Of a stretch of DNA of 64,000 bases, positions 1-11,120 are shown one piece after another. The notes under the pieces are model-generated. The model was not told the origin of the DNA and did not search any database. It saw only the letters and a program-made list of their open reading frames with translations. The position numbers and the translations under genes are program-made. The DNA lies in the NCBI GenBank assembly GCA_022495005.1, contig JAGYXB010000804.1, positions 488,507 through 552,506 of the forward strand, written 5' to 3'. The DNA is from Rhyacophila brunnea. Taxonomy: Eukaryota > Arthropoda > Insecta > Trichoptera > Rhyacophilidae. Position 1 is the first letter of the stretch; each line of letters opens with the position of its first letter.

Positions 1-42
1 TAATTTTGATCCTGCTGTCCGGCGACTAAAATTCAATATTGA

Positions 43-571
43 ATGACCGGACAAAGCTATTTTCTAATTAATTATTATGTATTTACACAATTATCTCCAA
101 TAGCTGGTACGAGTACATCAAATGCAAGCACCAGTTCATCAAGTGTGAGCAATTTAACATTAAAATCTCATCTTTTTTACCCCAAACCTACTCAATTTGG
201 GAGTAAAAATAGAATAATAAGACACTGTCAAAGCACCAAGCGCCATTTCTTCGGAAGCGTGGAGGAAGATCATAGAAGAAAAAGTGAAGGATGACAAAAG
301 TACAGCAACTCATAAAAGATGAAAGGTCTTCCTTAGAAAAGAGAAGACAAATAAAAAAATAAAAAAAAGGAAAGCAAAAAAGGCGATTTGCCAAAATTGT
401 TCTGATGGATTAGAAAGTGATGTTGAGGATGGTTTATTAAAGAACATTGGCTGTGATGGATGTGTTTGTTGGTTTCACCTTAAATGCAGGACAATGTCTA
501 TGTTATCTTATAGTGAAGCATCACTAAAAGATTTTGTATGTAATTTTTGTTTAAACTTAGACCTAAATTAA
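43..571 (+). pseudogene. Broken transposase C-terminus with PHD finger
   Basis: The first frame (43-294) carries a Ser/Thr-rich linker (GTSTSNASTSSSSVSN). Coding then continues in another frame (from about 221), which has an in-frame stop at 320-322, and ends at the stop at 569-571. The last 60 codons contain a complete C4HC3 PHD-type zinc finger: CQNC, CDGC, WFHLKC and VCNFC, at about 389-550. A PHD finger after a low-complexity linker at the very C-terminus is a known arrangement in pogo/Tigger-like and Jerky-like transposases of invertebrates. The frame change and internal stop show it is dead. The DDE catalytic core is not in the window. A host PHD protein is less likely, because there is no intron structure and transposon-like repeats follow. 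Confidence 0.55.
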
Positions 572-641
572 TATGTTTATCACCCGTATAATCACTCAGA
601 CACCCGTATTACGTTGAACCCCGGTTCCGGGTTTGTAGGTG

Positions 642-789
642 TTTAGACATTAAGTCACATATCCAGGCTATTGGGTTGGGGGTATAGCACTGAAGCATTT
701 TTTTCTCTGTAACATTAGACATTAAGTCACATATCCAGGCTATTTATTGGGTTGGGGGTATAGCACTGAAGCATTTTTTTCTCTGTAAA
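642..789. repeat. Tandem duplication, about 71-75 bp unit, two copies
   Basis: The unit beginning TTAGACATTAAGTCACATAT occurs at about 642-712 and 715-789. The second copy has a 4-bp insertion (TTAT) in the middle. The copies are otherwise essentially identical, so the duplication is fairly recent. It lies in the 3' non-coding part of the pogo-like remnant. Confidence 0.9.
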
Positions 790-1380
790 ACTACTGAAGA
801 GTGCTTGATTCAAGCATGGATTTTTTACACTTAGTTCTCTTTTATATTTATGATTGAAAATAGCACTTGAAAACATTTATTTTTCGTCATAGAAGGGATT
901 AGGATTAGTATTGAAATTTATTTTAGTGTGTTTGGAAATATAATTATGGTGACTGAAGTGTTGAACCTTTTTAAAATTATCAATGGCAATAATTTAGTTG
1001 CCAGCAGTTCTCAAGTATGTTTTTTTTGTAAGCCTGCTTTGCATATTATAGAACACAAACAAAAGTTACACAGTTTGAGATTTTTTGGATGTAATAAAAA
1101 TTAACGTCAAAATTTGGTCAACTCACTTGAGATGTTTATTAGTTTTACCATTTGATTTATGAAGTTCAGTTTTTTATTTCATTTTGCTTTGCTCAATTTG
1201 CACTCAAAATTACTTCGACAGAACTATATGAAAGAAACACATTGAATAAATAAAAATTTGTTTTTTTTTCAAGTTAGCAGTTGCTTGAGTGCTCATTGTG
1301 AACTATTTCTGCTTTTATTGCATCACTGTATTAACTAAAATTGTTTAAACAAAAAAAAATATTTTTTTAACACCAATACT
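790..1380. other. No gene seen; 3' flank of the pogo-like remnant
   Basis: AT-rich with homopolymer T/A runs. No open frame or recognisable repeat was seen. Confidence 0.6.
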
Positions 1381-1799
1381 TGTCTTATTTTCTATACGAA
1401 ATAATCTGTCCGACCACTAAAAATAGTACGTCCGGAAACTAAGATTGTGTGTCCGGAGACTAAAAAAACTAACCATTTTTCTTAAAATGAGAAATATGAT
1501 AGTAATTTACCTAAATATAGATTTTTAAAATATTTATAAACCAAAAGAATATATATGTCAACATTTATAAATCATAACATATTCTGTTTTCTTCTAAAAA
1601 TGGAAAAGATAATCGAAAATAAGGTGAGAAAATAGTTAACTGTCCGGATACCAGTGCATTTACCCTATACATTTGTATAATATATTAAGCAATGTATTGC
1701 GCTCACAATCGAATGTGTGTTTGGACCCGGACCATGGACTGACCTTATAGGTTATGGAAGTGGCTTACACACATTTCTCGTAAAACCAAAATGTGTTTC

Positions 1800-2405
1800 A
1801 ATTTTCATTTTATTTCAATTTATTTATTTTTAACATATTGTGGACATTACAAATTATAAGTTTAAGACGTTCACAACATGACATTTAGAAACAAAGAAAT
1901 ATAAAACAGTATTACATAAAAAAGAGATATATCAGTATAGAGATAGATAGTATGTTATTAAACAGTAGAAATGTGTAAATACAAAAAATATAAATTAGAT
2001 AGGTACAAGGAAGTACACCGGATGAGTTAAGGAGACCCTATTTTATGAATTTATAAAATAACGTCCACCTATACTCATCCTCACGTAGGTGGAATATATC
2101 AACACCCGAAGCAATTTCGTTGAACATAGTTATCGCTCTCCCAATTGGCATTACCAGTGGCAGGTTGGTTCTGCACCTTGGGAGAATAAACAACTGATGG
2201 TCTCTATTTCTAAGATAGTTATCAGGGACACACAGGTCAACATTGCCCAGAATGGCAGAGTTCTCATTTATACCTCGTATAAGTCGAAAAAAATACGTAG
2301 CTAAATAAAGATTTCTTCTAAATTGCAGACTGCAGTATGTAAGCATGCCTAAGAGAAAGTCAGTTGGATAAAGCCACGGATAGTATCCAAACAACCTCAA
2401 GTAAA
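1800..2405 (-). pseudogene. Jockey-like LINE, 5'-truncated reverse-transcriptase C-terminus and 3' UTR (copy 1)
   Basis: A 120-codon open frame at 2400-2038 on the minus strand reads through typical Jockey-clade C-terminal motifs: YYPWLYPTDFLLGM, LATYFFRLIRG, CVPDNYLRNRDHQLF and PRCRTNLPL. It ends at the stop near 2038. The 3' UTR runs to about 1800, where AATAAATAAATT-type sequence forms the tail. A related segment (TTCACAACATGA, TGTGGACATTACAAAT) recurs in the LINE tails at 26965-27125 and 29180-29350. The copy starts abruptly near 2405, as expected for 5' truncation on insertion. The open frame is intact over this stretch but lacks the catalytic YADD region, so it cannot be active. Sister copies lie at 37250-37445 and 50325-50830. 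Confidence 0.8.
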
Positions 2406-2811
2406 GGAGTAGGGTGTGTTATAAAACCTCTTCATAAAGCGGCCAAGATCCACGTCGTTTGAAATTAAAATTTAAATTAAAATACCTATCAATATTATAT
2501 TTATAATGAACCGAAACCCGGCCATATTCGATTTTTCACTAGAACCGAACGTTTGAAAACATTGGGCGTTCCAGCAGCTCTGCTTACAATACGTAGGTAT
2601 AAACGCCAATGATTTTCATTTTAAATCAATGTGTTGAAGTCTATTTTCCACCGACTAAGTTTTACGACTGCCCGGACGTTTTATGGTACAAATAATAATT
2701 AATGAATCAATCCAGAATAGCCTTCTGTCTACCTCAGTTCACTTAGTGGCACTGACTTAGAATTTGGTGAATAATATATTATACATTTTGAAATAACAAC
2801 CAGAATAAGGG
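2406..2811. other. No gene seen
   Basis: AT-rich unassigned sequence; no recognised repeat. Confidence 0.5.
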
Positions 2812-2913
2812 TGCTTTCAGACGGGACACCGGTGTCGTGCTCGTATATAATAAGGAGGCCTTTGTATTCGAATAAAGAGGCCTTTGTATTATGTTTACGA
2901 AGACCCCAGAGCT
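2812..2913 (+). repeat. Truncated left end of the Harbinger-like MITE family
   Basis: Nearly identical to the left arm of the complete element at 45819-46129. Shared signatures are TTTCAGACGGGACACCGGTG and the internally repeated GGCCTTTGTATT. Homology ends near 2913; no right arm follows. Confidence 0.8.
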
Positions 2914-2950
2914 AAAAAAGAGTAAAAAAATATATTTTTAGAATATATTA

Positions 2951-3190
2951 TAGATCTACCATCATAAATTGGCATTTCAGCGAGGGCGCTAGTATGAAAA
3001 TATTACCATAACTAACAAAAAAATGGTAATTTATAATTTTTTATTGGTAGTAGATTTCTGTACAAATAGTATGCAATCCATAATTCGAGAAACATGTTGT
3101 AAAATTAAATGGCATTTGTAACAAATTTATCCTCGATAGACAATTTTAGTTTCAAATCGACCGGCTGCCAACTTACGATGGTAGATCTTT
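2951..3190. repeat. MITE with about 22-bp terminal inverted repeats
   Basis: Left end TAGATCTACCATCATAAATT (2951) is matched in inverse by the right end CGATGGTAGATCT (to about 3188). The element is about 240 bp, non-coding and AT-rich. I could not define the target duplication or assign a superfamily. Confidence 0.6.
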
Positions 3191-3709
3191 ACCTACGTCG
3201 GAGTGCAAAGTTGTGACGCGTATAAATACTCTTAACAAGTGCTATTTATGCACGGATGTTAAAATTGTCGCGATAATAGCACTTATTGTCGAAAGCGTGT
3301 ATAAATCCCTCATTATGGCAACAAAACAATAATCCCAACAGAATTTTTGTTATCTGCGTAATTCTCTCAATAATTGCACATTGTTATACGATAATATTAG
3401 ATATAAAAACTGAATCCTTAAATTAAAACTAATCAAATTCTCACAGTAACATGTTGTATTGTTGAATATTATGGTAACGAATGTTTTTAAATCAATACAT
3501 AAGAGATACATTTAGAAATAAATATTGTATAAAGTATAGTACCTATATAGACTACGAATTGTAATGTTCACATCATAAAACCTATATTTTATTATGTTTC
3601 TATAGAACACCTACTTGTAGGGGTTCAAAATATTCTCACGATGACCTTTGTCCATTGGAACTACCCAAGTAACAATAGATTTCTGTTCACTGTTCGATGT
3701 ATATAAATT
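3191..3709. other. No gene seen; one weak inverted repeat
   Basis: Contains two TATAAA-like strings and a weak inversion (AAGTGCTATTTA near 3239, TAATAGCACTT near 3275). Nothing here supports a promoter. Confidence 0.5.
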
Positions 3710-4198
3710 CAGTGACGACCCTAGATAAAATGCCGCCTCATTTTTTATACAGTATTTTTCTCATCCTTTCATGAGTGCAGTATCTAAGAAATGTGCTGTA
3801 TGGATCCATTACTAACAAAATATCAGACTAATTATTCGCAAATCTGCCCGTGTCATTTCTGGTTATCAAGGACGTCGAAGGGCAACGGCAGTAAACTAGA
3901 TATCGCGAACCCGAAAAAACCAGTGAGCTGAATTTGTTAATGAAAAGATATTTTCGTTATTACTAAGTTAACACATCCACTGCTGACCAGATAATTACTA
4001 ATTAATTACCACATTTAAATATCATGTTAATTATATCTAATGGCCAACTAATGCAAACGCGCCAGTCGCGTTGTCAGCACTAAATGAGTTAGGTAGCTAT
4101 TTCTATATATTCCAAATGATTCTCCTCGATTTGCCGCCCTAGAGTAACTGCCGCCCCTCAGCGACGATCAATCTGCCTACCCCCACGGGACGTCACTG
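3710..4198. mobile_element. Non-autonomous hAT-like element (489 bp)
   Basis: The ends are CAGTGACGACCC at 3710 and GGGACGTCACTG ending at 4198, an imperfect TIR starting with CAG as is usual in hAT elements. The flanking octamers TATAAATT (left) and TATATAAT (right) match at 6 of 8 positions, a decayed 8-bp duplication. The interior includes a segment around 3850-3920 (GGTTATCAAGGACGTCGAAG, then AGTAAACTAGATATCGCG) shared with repeats at 25750-25930 and, inverted, at 40140-40230. Confidence 0.55.
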
Positions 4199-4926
4199 TA
4201 TATAATGAGCAAGTAGTCAACGTAAGATGGACTTTTGTACCAGATTCCATAGCGATAAGTTATGTTAAAAACCTGATTCACAATTGTCAATTAATTGAAT
4301 GCAATAAATAATTAATAAGATAAACTCGTTAATTACTAATTTTGGATAATTGTAGCATCCTGGTTGAATTAAACCGTGCTATAACAATATTTCATACGGA
4401 CTTGTCAGTTGCATGGCATATAAATAATCAACAATATAATAATGGTGATATCAGATATAAGTGAATACGACAAAAACTAGGTTTAATACTACAAGCTTTT
4501 TAGATATTTCACAAAAATATTGACGGGAAAACGAAAAATGGAGCTTGCGATACGATCGTACCAAATCGCGTACAATATTCGTTATCAGTCATAGCCATGG
4601 GAAAAATCAATAAATTTAACAACGCTATCTGTGAATTTGAGTAAACTTTGTATTGGCGTAGTGATATCGCGTGGGAGAGCAACACTGCCTCACGGTATGA
4701 ATTCTTTTAATGCTATGGTTGAAAATATCGTTACGGGCCATCCCTACGATTGGTAATGCCAGCAAGTTATTTACAATCAAACAGGTAATCAAAACTATTT
4801 ACTAATACGTTTTATTGTTAGAGTTAATCAATGATGCACAAAATTTTAATTACGTGACCGCACGGGGAATAAATACCGCGAATAATGATATATTCTCACT
4901 AAAATATAAACATAGATATGTATTAT
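4199..4926. other. No gene seen
   Basis: AT-rich unique-looking sequence. No long open frame, repeat or splice-flanked conserved exon was recognised. Confidence 0.5.
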
Positions 4927-5187
4927 ATATCGTCGCCCCAAAATGAAAAGGGCACATGTGCAATTTTGACGGTTTTGAGTTATGAATGCAGTTTTCTTCG
5001 TATTTTTTTTTCTCTACATTATGGGCAAAACGGCATTTGTGAAGCAAAACCCATGAATTCACAATTGAGCAAAGAAAATAAAGGTTACTTGTGTATTTGT
5101 AAACTGATCTTCATTTAATGTATAGGAAAAAGATAACATGTACACGATTTTAGGAACTATGTGCAATGTTTACAAAAATAATATAGG

Positions 5188-5335
5188 AAAAAGGTAAAAG
5201 TGTAATTATTTAAAAGTGAGTAAGGCACTTGTGAAATTTATGAAAAATTTAAAGACATGTTAAAAAGGTAAAAGTGTAATTATTTAAAAGTGAGTAAGGC
5301 ACTTGTGAAATTTATGAAAAATTTAAAGACATGTT
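5188..5335 (+). repeat. Perfect tandem duplication, 74-bp unit, two copies
   Basis: Units at 5188-5261 and 5262-5335 both begin AAAAAGGTAAAAGTGTAATT and appear identical by eye, so the duplication is recent relative to the decayed host element. Confidence 0.9.
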
Positions 5336-5438
5336 GGCAGCGGACAAAGAGGCCCAAATAAATATTTTGGAAGATCACAATAAGCGTAAAGCGGACGCTC
5401 GCAAATCAAAAGATAAAGCTATTCATAAATGCATATAG
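5331..5438 (+). pseudogene. Short charged coding remnant inside the GTCGCCCC element
   Basis: A frame of about 36 codons (stop at 5436-5438) is rich in Lys, Asp, Glu and Ala (KEAQINILEDHNKRKADARK). Upstream in the same frame are CEIYEKFKDM codons and then a stop. Spaced Cys, then His, then KxxAR resembles the basic, His-containing C-terminal region found in uncharacterised transposon proteins of insects. That is only an impression. There is no start context or full domain, so I read it as a fragment of the element's lost protein. Confidence 0.35.
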
Positions 5439-5785
5439 GAAAAAGGTTACATGTGACTTAAAACCTCTTAAAAATCAAAAATTGACAAATTGTAAAAGAA
5501 ATAAAAATTGCATTTCAATCTTGAGTAATTAGGTCACATGTGTTCCAAATTTCATTTCAAATATTAAGTAATAACCTCTCCACGATTTTTTTTCACTCCA
5601 AAAACACTTAAAATGCGTTTTTCTTAAAACTCAATTTATGCACAAGTGCACTTTTGCTTTTGGGGCGACGATATTATTTAAAATTAAATACGTCATATCA
5701 GATACTCCGGTCACTACAATACCTACATATTAACAAAACTATACTCAGTATCAGCGCAAGTAAGATCGCGAAGACTGCATGTTAA

Positions 5786-6490
5786 GGGGGGACATGCTCG
5801 TCGAAGGTCAAAATTGAGTTTTTATTGTATTTTCAAACCATGATCCTGGACACTCCTTAAACGTTGTAGATAATCTATTTATATAATTTTGAAGCCTTAT
5901 TATCCTTTATAGTTATTTTAAACATTTGATGACTGCATAAAGTATTTTTGTTACATAAAATAGTATTCTTTTAAACCTCTCGCTCTAATGTTTTAGAATA
6001 TAGTCATATTTCGGTACATAACTGTGCAGTGGTGTTAAGATTTTTTACATTTATTAATTTTTAAACGCATTTATAAACCATTAGCATAATTTATTACGAG
6101 ATAATTTTTGTAAAATATTCACGATAAAAAATTATATTGATAATCTCTGTGATCCCAAATTTGACAAGAATTAGGCATTTTATTATTCAAAAAATCGGCA
6201 AGATTAACACATTTGAAGATGATTCTAAAGATATTTATTATAAGCTATGTCCTTGACCATTGAAGTGTGATAAACATCTTATGAATAATGATTGCTTTAT
6301 AATAATTATTGACCTAAGAATAAGGTAGTGTTTTTTTGAAATACGCCATTTCTTTTGTCATTCCCCAGTGGTTAAGCTACAACATACGGCCGTAGCCATA
6401 AATTGACAAACTATAATTGAAATAGGGAGTAAAATGATATTGACGCGCGTGTTTGAACATGTACCATTTAAAAAAAAATTCGGTTAGGTT
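5786..6490 (+). repeat. Truncated copy of the piggyBac-like long-TIR element
   Basis: Begins after TTAA (5782-5785) with GGGGGGACATG. It is closely similar over about 700 bp to the complete element at 40437-41427, including TTTAAACCTCTCG, GTGCAGTGGTGTTAAGATTT and ACGGCCGTAGCCATAAATT. The right terminal inverted repeat is missing; homology stops after CGGTTAGGTTTA near 6490. Confidence 0.85.
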
Positions 6491-6682
6491 TAATTTTAAT
6501 TACGACAAAATCTAGTTATCTAGTAGTTTTTAGTTTGAAATGCTCATCAACTTTCGTTAATTTTGGTTATTGACTTATGTGTACTAAATCCAGATACCAA
6601 TTAAGTGTATTTAAATTACTAACCGATGTCCGGACCACTCAAAATCTTATTTATACTGTACTTGTACTTGCTAATAATCTAA

Positions 6683-7303
6683 GACGGTACTTCAGTGAAA
6701 CGGCAAATAATTTTCAACTATAGGTGCGACGAAATTTCGGACTGGCTGACAATCGGAAAGCGAAAGTAGAGCTGTGAACACGTCAATTTGTTTTGTGATG
6801 GCGACGGGGGAATTAATTCTTAAATCGTGTAACGATGACTAAAAAACGTTACCCATTTACTTGAAAAAGAAAACATGTCAATGAATATATCGTCACTGTT
6901 CTGGCAGAATACACTAATTGGAAAAAATGACATATTGAGTTAGTTATACCAAAATGTTTCTTATTTCAAACATTACCGTCTGGAAACCTTCTTAATAAGT
7001 AAACAGTCTTTATTTTAAAGTTATCCTTTTTACGATTACTTAATAAACTCACATGATGGACCATTTCAAACATTTTTACAACTTCAAAGTCAAATTACTC
7101 AAAACTAGTATTCTCCAGTTAGTGTTCTGCCAGAACAGAGACGATATTATTATTATTAGTAATAGAAAAATAAACATAACATTAAATGGACGCATGTTGA
7201 CTTTTTATGACAAATTATGTTTTGTTCTGCACGCGTCATTTGCACAATCTTCGCGTCGCGTAGTCATGATCGTTTTAGACCGTGCCCCAGCTGAAGTATA
7301 GCC
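6683..7303. repeat. MITE family A, copy 1 (interrupted)
   Basis: The ends GACGGTACTTCAGTGAAAC and CAGCTGAAGTATAGCC are inverted copies, flanked on both sides by TAA (6680-6682, 7304-7306). A 3-bp TAA duplication would suit PIF/Harbinger, but copy 3 is flanked by TTAA, so the superfamily is open. The interior matches copies at 34919-35270 and 54476-54752 (AAAAACGTTACCC, AAGAAAACATGTCAATGAAT, TTTTTAGACC-like tail). It is split by the MITE at 6887-7147. Confidence 0.75.
6887..7147. repeat. MITE nested inside family A copy 1
   Basis: The left arm ATATCGTCACTGTTCTGGCA (6887) is mirrored by the right arm CTGCCAGAACAGAGACGATAT (7127-7147). TIRs are about 35 bp. The two other copies of family A lack this insert, which marks it as a separate, later insertion. 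The element is 261 bp and non-coding. Confidence 0.75.
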
Positions 7304-7400
7304 TAAATAAACTATTTCTTTTATTTACGAGTAATTCACAAGATTTGAGAATGTAACATTCTTTACACTCATGAACATACATAATTTTATTTTATAATAT
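7304..7400 (-). repeat. Fragment of the tRNA-like element's tail
   Basis: On the minus strand this matches the tail of the element at 14490-14790: TTGAGAATGTAACATTCT reads here on the plus strand, followed on the minus strand by the AATAAAAGAAATAGTTTAT-type end. It abuts family A copy 1. Confidence 0.6.
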
Positions 7401-9615
7401 AATGAACGTGGCAAATCACAAATTCTAAAAATGAAGTGTTAACAATATTTAAATAAAAGACAGTAGAAAACGTCTTCAAAAATTTACAAAATTCTATTCT
7501 TAAAAAAAAATATTTGCACAGATAAATGGATGCTACGGAAGGGTAAGTAGAATTGTAACAGAATTAGAGGGAGGGTTTCCACAGCGAATGCTCACTCGAA
7601 GAAACGCTATAACGGCGGGTCAGTAAAAGCATCTGTATGATTAATTAATCTCTTCTCGGATTTATTCCGGTTTTTATTATTTTTGAAAAGTATATTATTT
7701 CACCGTTGACTATTATGTAGTTTATAATTAGGTACATACGCATATGTGTATCCTGGCGCCAGATTATAATTATAAGTAACCACCAACGTTATATTTTTTT
7801 AAATAAAAAAGTTATATATTATATACTTACTAAGTTATCAAGGTTAGTCCGTAAATAAAATTAGGGAAAAATACTTTTGAAAACAAATGAAAATTGTATT
7901 ATAGAGATTTCACGTTGTAGGATAAAAAACCAGAGTTGCGTATTAATCGAAGAAGGAATAACACAGTGTGATCAAACAACTAATATTCCTTGAAATAGTT
8001 AATTTAAGACAAAAACGAACTAAAACAATTAAACAATATACTTATAGAAATTATATTAATCATTAGGGGCGTCAAAACGTTTGTCGCCCTAAGGAGGGAG
8101 GGGTCTGATATTCAGACGAAGATGAAGCCGTGTGTGGCCGTACACAGCCTATCGTAATACCTACATACAAAACATGAAGGTCACACGCCTACAATAACCA
8201 TATGTAGGTGTGTCAAGTCGCAACGATACGCTTCATGCCCACCAGTTGTTATAGCTGCAAGTATCTGCGCGTGAGGTGAGTATGCGAAGAATGCGTGTCT
8301 CAGCATGAAGAATGTACGCGGCGAATGTGCTGTGGAAGCAGTAACACGCGTTAAGTAATACACGGAATACTTTTGAACTTTCTGAACGCCGTAGCGAGTT
8401 TCATCCGTTACTAAGCGTGTGCGAATTTTTCATTCAAACAGTATGGGAAATTCAGTCCGCAGCGTGTTACCACGGATTGCTTTAATTAGTGTACGATGGG
8501 CTGATCATGTCCAATACGTTGCGGTGATTCGATGGCGTAACGATGGATTCACAAACAATCGGCATCTCGGATTTTGGGTTAAATCAGAATGACGACGGGA
8601 AATCGAAGAGGATAACGCCCATACCGGGATATTGATCCACAAACGGTGATTATAAGAATATCTTTAGGGAATTTTCCATTTACTGATCAATTAGATTGTA
8701 CGTATGGTATTTTATGGAGGAATAGATACGTGCTTTTGACTAAGAGGGACATTAATTATCCATGACGAGTTCTAAAATAAAAATTATTCCAGTATGTTTA
8801 ATTGGTTCAGTCAATAAAAATAACACTCACATGAGAGCTGTCATACACAATTCTCAGTATCTCTATTACCGAAGCCTGGAATTTCCACCCATACTATGTT
8901 ATAATATAAATTGTTTATTAATTTATCTCCGCAAATACCCCGTACTTAGATATTGTATTCTTTTAAATGTCATTATACCTACGTTATATGACGCGCTATG
9001 TTTCATACTATCGAGCTCTGAGGTTCCACGAATAAACAGTGACAAAACACAACAGTGATAAAAAGAACTATGACATTAAAAGGACAGGAAAACTATAACA
9101 TTTATTATTGAAATTGTTGTATAGATTTTTAACAACACAGGTTTTCAATACGCCGTAACAAATCAGTTACAAATCTCAAAGTTACAAATCTAATTTCTTA
9201 TAGTCATTTACTAAAATATATTACAAGTATATGAAAATTCTATAGTTGCTTTTCTTTACGTGCACCTTGTACTTTCGTAGTAAATACTGTGGCATTTCTC
9301 CTTTCGCATTTTCGCAGCGTAATGGACGGCTATTATCTTCCAAGGTTGTCAAGAAAAAAATACATACTTAGGTAGATTCATTCACAGTTTTAGAAAAATA
9401 CTTAGGTAATGGAAGATAATGTATTGTGATGGTAAGTAGCTGGAAAGGTACCTACCTAAATGACTACATTAATTATTATGATAATATTTTTTCTGGCAAC
9501 TCATGCTGTTAATAAGGCTGCATGATGTACAAAATCCTCATAATGATAGTACCTAGTAAGCGATTATAATTAGTAAGATATATATAATTAAAAATAAAAG
9601 TATCCATAATTCAGT
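7401..9615. other. About 2.2 kb without a recognised gene
   Basis: Open frames at 8181-8363 (minus) and 8762-9058 (plus) have no motif, no splice context and no biased composition; I treat them as chance. Two short perfect-looking hairpins occur: TTAGGGGCG...CGCCCTAA at 8066-8095 and CACACGCCTACA...TGTAGGTGTG at about 8182-8212. Confidence 0.5.
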
Positions 9616-9619
9616 GGTT

Positions 9620-10003
9620 ACATGTAAATAGTACGTAAAACATTTCACCGTGGCACAGTTCGCCGTGAGCTTTCTTAACGGAAAGAGATATACGGTCTCT
9701 TCAATTTTATTAGATTCAATATCTTCGCAAAATTCATGAATTCAAGGATGAAAACCTAACCTTACCTAATTCACTCTAACCTAACAATAATCCTATCTAT
9801 CGGCTATTTTCAAAATGTGTTTGCTGCTGGCTTCCTGTAAAGTATAAACCGACATGTTTAATTTAGACATGAATTTTATGTCAGTACGACCGAAAGAGGT
9901 TGGACGGTTTTTAATATACGTACGGCCATATATTTCCGATACAACATTTCACGGTGAAGTGTGATATGACGAACTGCATACGTGGAAGTTTCCGGACACG
10001 TAA
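9620..10003 (+). repeat. Dispersed repeat family P, copy 1
   Basis: Runs from GTACGTAAAACATTTCACCG through CGGCTATTTTCAAAATGTGT and AGAGGTTGGACGGT to GAAGTTTCCGGACACG. Other copies are at 24165-24420 and 62040-63585, with a fragment at 61060-61135. The central 60 bp is also one arm of the hairpin at 28514-28683. Non-coding; class unknown. Confidence 0.8.
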
Positions 10004-10019
10004 GTCAGTAGGTGTGCGG

Positions 10020-10530
10020 AGCTAGAAATTGCGAGTCGCATCTAGGTCAAGGCTGTATTCTGCGAGGACCAAATGTCGCTTGTTCAACACGTGCATGTTA
10101 CCTGTGCTCCTGTATGACTGTCAGAATTGGTATATTACTAAGGTCTTGAGTTTTTTAGCTTTGATGTCTCCGGGGTGTCTTAGGAGTACATTGGCACAAC
10201 CGCGTTACAAACACTCGAGAAGTCGATAGCCGTCGGTGATTGAAGTAGTCACGAAGAGGCGTTTCACGTGGCCTGGACAGTGGCACGACCTCAAGGGTTG
10301 TATCGCCGTGGCCAACCCTTCCTCACCGTGCAGCGGTGCTACAAAAGCGTTATACGCGCTGTAGATCTCACATAGCGGAAAGCGTGAAACGTGGTGATGG
10401 GGTGACGGAGCCGAACGCCTTCCAGCCAATCGTTGGACTCGGTCTCGAGTTGAACCGAGGCAAAATATATTTTTGCCTATTTCACCAACGACACTGCTCG
10501 TATATTTTTACCATCGTAGTTTGGCAATAA
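10020..10530 (+). pseudogene. Non-LTR retrotransposon reverse-transcriptase C-terminal remnant
   Basis: A frame from about 10029 reads SRLYSARTKCRLFNTCMLPV followed by LLYDCQNWYITK. This matches the conserved block around (K)xRLFNxCVLPVLLYGxExW in the thumb region of RTE- and CR1-type reverse transcriptases. Downstream sequence to about 10530 contains shifted, stop-broken pieces that could be the rest of the C-terminus (TWPGQWHDL, TRSRVEPRQN), but these are weak. No catalytic domain is present. I am confident of a LINE origin; the clade (RTE versus CR1) is not resolved. Confidence 0.65.
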
Positions 10531-10589
10531 AACCACCCTGTCCCTGTACTCGATTAAGAACTTTAGAGCATAATGGTCTAGAATCTAGA

Positions 10590-11120
10590 ATCAACTGTTC
10601 TCTATAATAATACACACATACCCCATACTTGAAAATATACTATGATTACTACTAATTACAAGATAAGAATAACTTTTTATATACAACGTTTTTAAATTTT
10701 CTGTTGAATTATTATGCTCAAACTTGTAGGTACGTGATATGAAGTAAATAAAAAACAAACAAATATAGAATACTGAAATGTCATTATGACATTTCATTTT
10801 GATTTCCATAGTAACGCTAATTTAGTTGCTAGGACCACCCTCTTAGCAACCAATAATAGTCTTTTACTTTTTACGGATTTTTCTAAAATAACTTTCCATA
10901 CAAAACAGAATTAACTGAAAATGAATTCAATTCTGCTTAAAGATGGCTAAAAAGCATTGAAAGAATGCATTTACATCGTGTTTTGATATATTCTAAAAGT
11001 TTCAAATGTCTAGCTAGTCGGGAAGTTAGTTAAAAATCGATTGCAAGATTTGTACTGGACAAACAACCACCGGACAAACAAGAATACGAGCTAATAAAAA
11101 CGTTGTAAAAAAAATGATGA
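10590..11120 (+). repeat. Dispersed repeat family C, copy 1
   Basis: Shares with the inverted copy at 30600-31205 the blocks CGTTTTTAAATTTTCTGTTG, GAAATGTCATTATGACATTT (itself a palindrome), ATTTCCATAGTAACGC, TTTAGTTGCTAGGAC and TACTGGACAAACA followed by AAGAATACGAG. The two copies differ by insertions between blocks. Non-coding; class unknown. Confidence 0.75.

Larger units (their letters stand above)
1..1667 (+). mobile_element. Degenerate pogo-like DNA transposon, 3' part (cut by window edge)
   Basis: The block carries a transposase C-terminal remnant (43-571). Its 3' region has repeats of the type GTCCGGNNACTAAA near 1404-1460, and another TGTCCGG at 1641. It ends near 1665 in TTTACCC followed by TA, which would suit a TA target site. 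A similar GTCCGGCGACTAAAA motif at 19-34 suggests either the other subterminal region after an internal deletion or another copy. The pogo/Tigger assignment is inferred from the PHD-finger tail and the TA-flanked end; the left end is outside the window or lost. Confidence 0.5.
4927..5674. mobile_element. DNA transposon remnant with GTCGCCCCAAAA termini
   Basis: The left end ATATCGTCGCCCCAAAA (4927) is mirrored by TTTTGGGGCGACGATAT ending at 5674. The inverted similarity continues imperfectly about 40 bp inward (AAAAGGGCACATGTGCA on the left; TGCACAAGTGCACTTTTGC on the right). The element is about 750 bp and contains a 74-bp tandem duplication and a short basic coding remnant. Superfamily is not known to me. 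Confidence 0.6.

Noticed and set aside
3205..3310. Promoter with two TATAAA boxes
   Set aside because: AT-rich background makes TATA strings common; no downstream exon or CpG feature supports it.
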